From: a virus
Length of the DNA: 42,363 nucleotides
IMG/VR virus record: IMGVR_UViG_3300044991_000714
Location: 1-42,363 of that record
Strand: one strand, 5' to 3'
Below are positions 1 through 8,000 of this stretch, piece by piece. The first letter of the stretch is position 1. Each line of letters starts with the position of its first letter. Made by a program: the position numbers and the translations under genes. The notes beneath the pieces were generated by a model. That model was not told where the DNA came from. It saw nothing but the letters and a program-made list of their open reading frames with translations, and did not search any database.

Positions 1-1
1 A

Positions 2-367
2 TATCTCAAGGAAGTAAAATCTCTTGGAATTAAAATTGATTTAATCGCCAAGTTCGATGATAACTGGGGAGCTTTAGCTGAAAAGTTTTTTGATTTTGGT
101 TTAGAAAAAGATGAAGTATTTGACAAAAATACAGTCAAAACACTTGACATGATAGATGAAACGTGTTTGTTTTCCTCTGAAAAGATAATCCTTTCAGAAG
201 AAAAAGTTTTCGCCAGTAAGTTAGCTTGGAAAAATAATAAACCAAAGCTTGACAGATTGGCAAAAGTCGTAGATGATCCCGTCTTCTGGGAGGAATTAGA
301 ACACTTCCACATTATAAAAGATGAACGACTCAAACACAAAACCATTCGACAAGCCGACCAATCGTGA
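2..367 (+). CDS. Hypothetical protein, C-terminal part (cut by window edge)
   Basis: The frame is open from base 2 to the stop at 365-367, so this is the 3' end of a gene that begins outside the window; the first internal ATG is at 149. About 121 residues are visible, charged and lysine/glutamate rich with several hydrophobic positions, and no signal peptide or membrane segment. I do not recognise the family. Its end overlaps the next gene by 47 nt, which suggests they are co-transcribed. Alternatively the visible part could start at the ATG at 149, but the long open frame upstream argues against it. Confidence 0.6.
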   Translation, partial: YLKEVKSLGIKIDLIAKFDDNWGALAEKFFDFGLEKDEVFDKNTVKTLDMIDETCLFSSEKIILSEEKVFASKLAWKNNKPKLDRLAKVVDDPVFWEELEHFHIIKDERLKHKTIRQADQS

Positions 368-1100
368 CGAACGAGGGTTGTTAAAAAACGTAGATTATAT
401 TTTCAATCAAGATGGCTCCGTAAACTGGCGAGCTATGGTCAAACCAGCGCATCTCTATCCAAATAGAGGCTCGTTTGAACGTTTTGGTAAACCAGTTCCA
501 GATTCTATCGAAGGGCTGGAAGATAATAAGCTTCTGATCAAACTTTCGGGAATTAAAGAAGTCGCTAAACTTCGTGGCTACAGCAGGATTTCATATACTT
601 TTCCTAAACTTGAAAAAGATTATGTAGTTGCTGTGTGCTCCGTAGATTGGATTTCTAATTTTGAAAGCACCAATCAAATTGCTGGTGAAGATAGCTGGGA
701 AGCTTGTTCTTCTATGGATGTTGCTAACGCCACTTCTGAAAACACTGATGGTTTTGGTCAAAAGTTCCTAGAAACTATTGCAGCCAATCGAGCTTTTGTT
801 CGCGCTGTCCGCAATTATCTTGGTATTCATATCGTCGGCGAAGACGAAATCGACAAGAAAGGTTCTGGTAAAGTAATCGCCGCAAGCGACCATTCAAGCG
901 ATATTACTCCTCAAGGAGTTTTAAAGAATAAATTCAGAGACTCTGAACATAATTCTGGTGGAGATGAGTTTGAAAGCTTTAAAGATTTTCTACGCAGTCT
1001 TTGGAAATCTGAAACATACCGTAACGAAGAAGCCTCTAAATGGAAAACTTGGACTGATATTCCAGTTAAAGAAGCTCGCGCTTTAATTAAGTTTGTCTAA
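321..1100 (+). CDS. Possible single-strand annealing protein (Rad52/Sak-like), tentative
   Basis: The protein has 259 aa. The only family hint is the central region, about residues 128-175, where a conserved-looking stretch containing AANRAFVRAVRNYLG follows a beta-rich segment. This resembles the Rad52/Sak-type pattern in which a strand is followed by an amphipathic helix ending in A.xR..RN.L. The C-terminal 60 residues look like a separate small helical domain with several Trp. If correct, it would anneal ssDNA during phage recombination. It overlaps the upstream gene by 47 nt and the next gene begins right at its stop. The function is an inference from one motif; a plain hypothetical protein is equally defensible. 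Confidence 0.35.
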   Translation: MNDSNTKPFDKPTNRDERGLLKNVDYIFNQDGSVNWRAMVKPAHLYPNRGSFERFGKPVPDSIEGLEDNKLLIKLSGIKEVAKLRGYSRISYTFPKLEKDYVVAVCSVDWISNFESTNQIAGEDSWEACSSMDVANATSENTDGFGQKFLETIAANRAFVRAVRNYLGIHIVGEDEIDKKGSGKVIAASDHSSDITPQGVLKNKFRDSEHNSGGDEFESFKDFLRSLWKSETYRNEEASKWKTWTDIPVKEARALIKFV

Positions 1101-1101
1101 T

Positions 1102-1572
1102 ATGGTCAAGAGAATCGTTAAAGCTTCTGAGCTTAAAGCTATTCTTGATGAAATGTCTTTGACCGAGCGGATACAAAACATCTGCAAAACTCAAAAACAT
1201 TGGGGAGCAGAGTGGAATTTAGACTACCTAAAAGATAGACTAGTTACCGCTTTGCTCACCCTCAAGGATGACGCTGTTTTCTTTGTTTATTTTAGAGACG
1301 GAAAACCCAACTCAATCTTTGCTGGCATAGTTAGCTCTGATTGGGTTAGCGGTAGGAAAGGTGTGCAAGAAATCATTTGGGTTACTTGCGGAAAGTCTTC
1401 TCTCGACGGCATTAAGGTAATTTCTGCCGTAGAAGAATTTATTCAAGAAAAAAGCCTTGACTTCTTAAACTGCTCCTACATTAGTCATGGCGGTGATCCT
1501 AGAGTCCAGATGTTTTATATGAACAACGGATTCAATGTGGATACACTCAATTTCGTTAAGAACTACAAATAG
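1102..1572 (+). CDS. GNAT-like N-acetyltransferase fold protein
   Basis: This protein of 156 aa starts at an ATG 1 nt after the preceding stop; an in-frame TTG at 1093 would overlap that gene and is less likely. The C-terminal half has the order expected for GNAT proteins: a central strand near EIIWVTCG, a long helix, and a terminal strand with the typical FYMNNGF segment around residues 133-142. The acetyl-CoA loop (Q/RxxGxG/A) is not clear, so activity is uncertain. Small GNAT-like proteins are frequent among phage structural and accessory genes. A second, unrelated-looking GNAT-like gene lies at 17157-17639. Substrate unknown. Confidence 0.5.
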   Translation: MVKRIVKASELKAILDEMSLTERIQNICKTQKHWGAEWNLDYLKDRLVTALLTLKDDAVFFVYFRDGKPNSIFAGIVSSDWVSGRKGVQEIIWVTCGKSSLDGIKVISAVEEFIQEKSLDFLNCSYISHGGDPRVQMFYMNNGFNVDTLNFVKNYK

Positions 1573-1644
1573 TTTCTTAAAGAAGTTTGTTCGATATTAA
1601 CGTCTGTTTAACCTGTAAATTATCTTACCTATTTTGGTTTCAAT

Positions 1645-3942
1645 ATGAAAAAATTAATGAATGTAAAGAAAAGAAGCGGCGAAGTTGAAAAATTCGATGC
1701 TGACAAAATCAATAAAGTTTTAGCTTGGGCTTGCGAGGGTATTAGCAATACTTCTTTTGAGGAAGTTGGCATCAATGCAAACCTATCTTTCTTTGACGGA
1801 ATATCTTCCAAAGATGTTCACAATACTTTGATCGAATCTGCCGCTAATCTTATTTCCGAGGAAAAGCCTCAGTATCAATACGTTGCTTCTCGTTTGCAAA
1901 ACTATCAGCTTCGTAAAGAAGTTTGGGGCGGCAGAAACGCGCCAAAACTTATTGATTTCGTAAAGGAAAACATTAATTCGGGCATTTATGATGCTGAGAT
2001 TCTTAAGTGGTACGATGAAAGAGAGTTCCATAAGATCGACGAGTATTTAAAACATGACCGTGATTTTTCGTTCACTTATGCTGGTATTAAACAGTTGTGC
2101 GAGAAATACTTAGTTCAAAACCGCACTACGAAGAAAATCTACGAAACACCGCAATTTGCTTATATGCTGATTGCTATGACTCTGTTTAAGAATTATAGCT
2201 CAAACAGACTCCAGTACGTTAAACGTGCCTACAATTACTTTAGCCAACACAAGATCAATCTTCCTACGCCAATTATGGCGGGCGTTCGCACAACTTTGAA
2301 GTCTTACGCTTCGTGCGCTTTGTTCACTGTTGACGATACATTAGATTCGATTTTTGGCAATAATACCGCTGTTGGCCTAGCTACTGCCAACCGATATGGC
2401 ATTGGCATGAATATCAGCCGTATTCGCGCCGTAAACAGCCCAGTTAAAGGCGGCATGGTCAGTCATACTGGCCCAATTCCGTTCTTGAAGATGTTTGAGT
2501 CCACTGTTAAGTCATGCCATCAAAACGGCATCCGTGGCGGTTCTGCAACGGTTAACGTTGCTTGGTTCCATCACGACATTGAAGACATTATGGTTCTCAA
2601 GAACAATGCTGGTACTGATGATAACCGTGTTCGCAAACTTGATTACTGCATTGGCTTTGATCGCTTGTTCTATGATCGCGCCATGTCTAATAAGACTGTA
2701 ACTCTTTTCTCTTATCATGAAGTTCCTGAACTTTGGAATAACTTTGGTATGGAAGGTTTCAAAGAACTTTACGAAGCCGCCGAAAAGAACAATAAAATTA
2801 AATTTAAAAAGGTAGTTAATGCCAGAGATCTTCTTTTCCTGTTCTCTAAAGAGCGCGTGGAAACTGGCCGCATTTATTTAATGAATGTTGACCATGCTAA
2901 CTCTCATGGTTCTTGGACTGAACAAGTTGATACTGCTAACCTCTGCTTGGAAGTTAACCATCCTTTAACTGCAATCAAAGACGTTAATGATAAAGACGGC
3001 GAAATCGGCGTCTGCATCCTTTCTGCCGTTAATCTTCTGGAAATCTCGGAAGATGAAATGGAATCAGTATGCGATGTTATCGTTCGTATGCTTGAAGAAT
3101 TGATCGACCATCAAAACTACTTTGTTCCTGCTGCCGAAAACTTTGCCAAGAAACGTCGCAGTCTTGGTGTTGGTGTAACCAATTTGGCCGCTTGGTTAGC
3201 TAAACGCGAAATGAAGTATTTTGATAAGCAAGCTCCTAATAAGGTAGCCGCGCTTATGGAATCTGTTAGTTATAATCTTATCAAAGCCTCTGTTGAAGTC
3301 GCTAAAGAAAAAGGTAAGTGCGAGAAGTTCCATCTGACCAAATTCTCTCAAGGCATCTTGCCGATTGATACTTACTGCAAGAACGTCGATGAGTTCGTGA
3401 CGGAGAAACTTCATTTCGATTGGGAAGGTCTTCGTAAAGAAATCGCCCAACACGGTATGCGTCACAGTACTTTGACGGCGATTATGCCTGTTGAATCTAG
3501 CTCCGTAATTCAGTCTTCAACAAATGGTATTGAGCCTCCTCGTTCTCTTATTTCGTTCAAGCGTTCTAAGTCTGGAGTTATTTCGGTTGTCGTGCCAAAT
3601 ATTAAAGAGCATAAACAGCACTACACAATCGCTTCTGAAATGCCAAGCAATGACGGTTATCTTAAAGTCGCCGCCGCAATTCAAAAGTTCGTTGATATGA
3701 GTATGTCAACTAACCTGTATTATAATACAGCAGCTTATCCAAACAAAGTTCCGCCGCAAACAGAACTTGTTCGTGATATTCTCCTCGCTTACAAATACGG
3801 CATCAAAAATCTTTATTACACAAACACATTCGATGGTGACACACAAACTGTGCTTGGTTCAGCCACCGAAGTTAAAAAAGTAGAGCCAGAAACACAACCA
3901 GAAGAAGTAGATAACTGCTCCAGTGGAGCTTGCACCCTATAA
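1645..3942 (+). CDS. nrdA: Ribonucleoside-diphosphate reductase class Ia, large subunit
   Basis: This 765 aa protein is the normal length for NrdA, the catalytic subunit that reduces ribonucleoside diphosphates to deoxy forms for phage DNA synthesis. An N-terminal ATP-cone-like region (about 5-90) is followed by the reductase barrel. Catalytic residues can be placed: C224 and C457 (active-site redox pair), N432/C434/E436 in the NLCLE motif (thiyl radical site), Y724-Y725 (radical transfer), and the C-terminal shuttle pair C758/C763 in CSSGACTL, almost the E. coli ending. No intein or intron interrupts it. A second ATG at 1657 is possible. nrdB follows 4 nt after the stop. There is no Shine-Dalgarno sequence before the start. 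Confidence 0.97.
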   Translation: MKKLMNVKKRSGEVEKFDADKINKVLAWACEGISNTSFEEVGINANLSFFDGISSKDVHNTLIESAANLISEEKPQYQYVASRLQNYQLRKEVWGGRNAPKLIDFVKENINSGIYDAEILKWYDEREFHKIDEYLKHDRDFSFTYAGIKQLCEKYLVQNRTTKKIYETPQFAYMLIAMTLFKNYSSNRLQYVKRAYNYFSQHKINLPTPIMAGVRTTLKSYASCALFTVDDTLDSIFGNNTAVGLATANRYGIGMNISRIRAVNSPVKGGMVSHTGPIPFLKMFESTVKSCHQNGIRGGSATVNVAWFHHDIEDIMVLKNNAGTDDNRVRKLDYCIGFDRLFYDRAMSNKTVTLFSYHEVPELWNNFGMEGFKELYEAAEKNNKIKFKKVVNARDLLFLFSKERVETGRIYLMNVDHANSHGSWTEQVDTANLCLEVNHPLTAIKDVNDKDGEIGVCILSAVNLLEISEDEMESVCDVIVRMLEELIDHQNYFVPAAENFAKKRRSLGVGVTNLAAWLAKREMKYFDKQAPNKVAALMESVSYNLIKASVEVAKEKGKCEKFHLTKFSQGILPIDTYCKNVDEFVTEKLHFDWEGLRKEIAQHGMRHSTLTAIMPVESSSVIQSSTNGIEPPRSLISFKRSKSGVISVVVPNIKEHKQHYTIASEMPSNDGYLKVAAAIQKFVDMSMSTNLYYNTAAYPNKVPPQTELVRDILLAYKYGIKNLYYTNTFDGDTQTVLGSATEVKKVEPETQPEEVDNCSSGACTL

Positions 3943-3946
3943 AAAA

Positions 3947-5002
3947 ATGAAAACAGTATTAAACACCGTAAACACAGATTCTCTTAAACAACCGATCTTC
4001 CTTGGCGAAGATTTAGCTATTCAGCGTTATGACCGCTTGAAGTATCCAAAGTTCTATGATCTATATGATCAACAGATGAACTTCTTCTGGCGTCCACAAG
4101 AAATCAATCTGACTAAAGATTCTGCTGACTATAAGAATTTGTCTCCAGAAGAACGCTTTGTCTTCGATAGCAACCTCCGTTTTCAAACGATGACGGACTC
4201 TATGCTTTCTCGCAGCATCAATTCTCTCGCTGATTATGTCAGCAATCCAGAACTTGAAATCTGCATGAATGTATGGTCTTTCTTTGAAACTGTTCACAGC
4301 AACAGCTATACTTATATTCTTCAAAACGTTCATCCAGACGCGACCAAGTTCTTTGACTCTATCTTAGAAGATAAGGAGATTGTTAAGCGCGCAGAAGCTA
4401 TTTCTAGCCGCTACGACGCTCTCTTGAATACCAAGAGCGAAGACCCAAAGCAACAGATTTTTGACGCTCTGTTGGCTACTCAAATCACCGAAGGTCTTAC
4501 TTTCTATGTTTCGTTTGCTTGCTCGTTTTATTTCGGTTATCGGGGCAAGATGGAAGGGAACGCTAAGATCATCAACTTGATCTCTAGAGATGAAAATCTC
4601 CACGTCGCTATTACTCAAAATATCTTTAAGATTCTCCGTGATAACCCGAAAGAAGGCTTTCAAGAAATCGTAAAGAAGAATGAAGATCGCGTTTACGAAG
4701 CATATCGTATGGCAGTAGATGCTGAAAAAGAATGGGCCGACTATCTTTTCTCTCGCGGGAACTTGATTGGACTCACATCTGATTCGCTCAAGAACTATGT
4801 TGAATGGCTCGCTGACAGCCGCTTAACTTCTATGGGTTACAAGAAAATCTACAACGTTAAAAGCAATCCTCTTTCTGGATGGCTGGATAGCTTCTACGAC
4901 AGCAAGAAGATTCAAGTAGCTCCACAAGAAACAGAAATCTCGTCCTACGTTAAAGGCGTAGATAACAAGATGGACGAATCTGTGTTCCAGATGAATCTTT
5001 AA
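3947..5002 (+). CDS. nrdB: Ribonucleoside-diphosphate reductase class Ia, small subunit
   Basis: This 351 aa protein is the diiron-tyrosyl radical subunit partnering NrdA. I chose the ATG at 3947, 4 nt after the nrdA stop, over a GTG at 3923 inside nrdA. Metal ligands match the family pattern: D84, E114, H117, E182, E216 and H219, with radical tyrosine Y121 in FFETVHSNSYTY. The C-terminal tail (ending VFQMNL) would dock into NrdA. A Tyr radical rather than a Mn/Fe Phe-type cofactor is predicted because Y121 is present. The stop codon overlaps the stop of the convergent tail gene on the other strand, leaving no intergenic terminator. Confidence 0.97.
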   Translation: MKTVLNTVNTDSLKQPIFLGEDLAIQRYDRLKYPKFYDLYDQQMNFFWRPQEINLTKDSADYKNLSPEERFVFDSNLRFQTMTDSMLSRSINSLADYVSNPELEICMNVWSFFETVHSNSYTYILQNVHPDATKFFDSILEDKEIVKRAEAISSRYDALLNTKSEDPKQQIFDALLATQITEGLTFYVSFACSFYFGYRGKMEGNAKIINLISRDENLHVAITQNIFKILRDNPKEGFQEIVKKNEDRVYEAYRMAVDAEKEWADYLFSRGNLIGLTSDSLKNYVEWLADSRLTSMGYKKIYNVKSNPLSGWLDSFYDSKKIQVAPQETEISSYVKGVDNKMDESVFQMNL

Positions 5003-8000
5003 TCTAAGTAAAGATTATCGCCTCTTGAGTCAACCCATTCATCTCCTATTCTCATAATCTCGGTTCTTTCACCGGGTTTGAGAATAGTTATTGTTTTGCC
5101 ACCAGCGGAACCAGCAGCAGAGGATGTTTTTATATAAATATCCTCTTTTCCGTTGTTCATCATGTTGTATGATGAACCTTCTTCTATGTCTTCTGGCACT
5201 GTTACGGTAGATTTTGTTTGCGCTTTCATACTTAAAAGAGATTCTGTTTCTTTTTCTGTTAAAGCTACAACTTCCTCCACTCTTTTTACAGTTCCACCTG
5301 TTCCACTGTGAGCTGCTCCAGAGTATTTAAATTCTGCTCCAATAAGTACGGTGGTAGCTCCTAACGCAGTCCAATTAACATCAGTTCCAAAAGTAACGAT
5401 TTTGAATTTTAAATTTTTATTACTGGCTTGAGCCATTTGAGTCGCTAAAATCTCATCGTTTTGACCAGCGCCGCCATTCAAACGGAAATCAACAGGTTTT
5501 GAAATTGGAGCTTTGTCAGACCTATCTTCTAAGTAACCGCTAACGACAGGAGACATTTGTCCTTTACCAAAATCATCGTAAGGTTGGAATCTAAAATAGT
5601 ACCATTTCTTTCTTTCGATAGTTGAACTTGAAAGTCTGATGGTATTTGAATAAGCTCTAGTTTCATTAAGACCTTGTTCTTTGTGGAGGTTTTTGAAATC
5701 AGTTGTATCTGGCGTAAAACCAACAGTATCTCCACTATATATATCTACTTTATATACATCTTTATTTGATGTTGGAGAATAGCAGTTAAATACTAATTCG
5801 TTATATGAAACAGCTTCTGGAAATACTGTAATATGTAATCCAGAGAATCCTACTTTGTTATTTGGTACTTGAGTTAAGTCAGCGTCACCAAATGTTCCAT
5901 CGTTTAATTTAAATAATTCGCGGCCTTCATTAAGTCCGTATTGGCTGTAATGTTCTTGACCCCAAACTTCCTTTGAAGTTGATTTATTAACGTTGTTGTC
6001 GTAATATTTAGCCAAATCTTCGTAGTAATTTACGTAGGCAGTATAATCTGGATCAGATCCTCTATAATTTACCGTGATACCATCGCCAACTGGTCTTGCG
6101 TTAACGTTTCTAACAGAACCTTCCGCTACTCCGTTAAATCCATCAGCAGATTTAAACGCTTCTACAATATTTTCGTATGCTATTTCTCCTGTTTCACTCC
6201 TCATCAATAACGAATCAGCTCCTCTAATTCCAGAGCCAGTGATCACGTTATCGTAACCACTATTCCATACAGCTAGTTTAACTCCATCTACGTTTCCGAA
6301 GAATCCCGATAATACGTAATAAGGAGAATCTTGAAAAGAATCAATGACTTGAATATTAGTATATTCTGGCAATACATTAAAAGATTTATATTTACCGTAA
6401 CTATCTAAGTTATTTACTCCTTTAACTGTCACTCTTAAAGAAAGATTTCTTGTTGGGGCCACATTTTTATAGTCAACCGTTTCTCTGCTTGTTAATCTTT
6501 TATTAGCATCTTGGTCAATTCTATAAGATAACCCTTGATAATTTTCCACGGTTTCTAAAACGTTATCGCCTTTATCTAATACTTCAACTTTTACATTCGG
6601 CGGGAACGACATAAAAGGATTGTTTCGCATTTTTTCCACAGTAGAGATAACTCCTCCTGTTGGATCTATATACTTCCATCTAAAAGTAACATCAGAAGAG
6701 GTAAAGTTACCTTGTCCATATCCAACTAGTTCTTCTGGTTCAGCTGGATCATCTTCTCTTGGATACCAAATAACATTATAGCTTAAGCTCTTTACGTCAG
6801 CTGTATCCACTTTCATTCCAGTGACTAATACTCGATCTACTGCGTGACTTCCATTATTATTAACTACCAAAGTAGAATTAGGAAGAACGTGGAATGTTTT
6901 AGAAGCCGCAGAACGAGACAAGAATTTATATGGCGCTTTTCCTTGCGTGTAAACATCAATATCGTATTGACCATAAATATCGTTAATTGGAATACCAGTA
7001 TTTAACGCTGTTTTCGGAACGAAATAAAATTCAGTCAAAGCTGAATCGTGAGTAGTAGAATAATCTGGTCTGCTAACATATATTTTATATCCAGTAAAAT
7101 CAGCAACATCAGTTGTTGAAGCGGTCCAAGATAAAGAAATTCCTGTTCCTCCGTGAATACCATTGTAAAGCAGGTTAGTTGGCTCTTCTGGTTTTAGAAT
7201 AATATCGTAAGGTGATTTTACATAGATAGTAGATGAAGTATCATCAATTTCTCTTTCTACATAGTCTTCTTTGTTTGGATGATATTCTAGTCCAACAATA
7301 CCGTAAAGATTAGCTTCTTCTTCTTTTGTAGCGATTGTCTTATAGAATTTAGGCTCAACACCAGAGCCGCTTAATACATAAAGACCGCCTGGTTCTAATG
7401 AGTTTAAGTTTTGCGGACTTGTGCTCAAGTCTAAATTATAGAATCCAATTGGATAACCAGTTCCGTAAATTAATCCGCTGTAACCAATTCCATCAATTTC
7501 TGCTAGATTTCTAAGATCGGTTTGACCTAAAGCGCCCGGTCCTTCGTACATTTCAATTCCAATAGAATTAAATGCGTCAACAACATGAGCTGTTGTTAAA
7601 GCTGTCGAAACAAGAACTTTGTTTTTTCCAAAGAAGTCTTTAGGAAATCCTACTGTAGAGTAACCTAAATTACTTCCAAGCGACCATTTTGAAAAAGTGG
7701 GCGTGGCTGATAAATAATCATCAGTAAAACTAGCAGATGAAACATGATCTACTTTTGCGTAGTATGGTTTTGAATCTACCTGAACATAAACTCCTCTTTT
7801 GTAATTCGTCCCAGTCTTCCAAGCAGAAAAACTAGATTGTTGCTGATTACCAATATCTGCTTGAACTATTGTATAGTATGGTTGGAGCTTACTCATTGCT
7901 AGCAAGTCTCTGTATATAAACTTGATACTACCAATATCGCTTAATGTTTTGGATGCTCTTTCTAAAATTCTGCTTCCGCCTTTAATAAAAGCGGCGCAAT

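Noticed and set aside
3923-3946. GTG start for nrdB inside nrdA
   Set aside because: The ATG at 3947 fits the conserved start; with it, the ligands fall at D84, E114, H117 and Y121, one off the E. coli numbering or equal to it.
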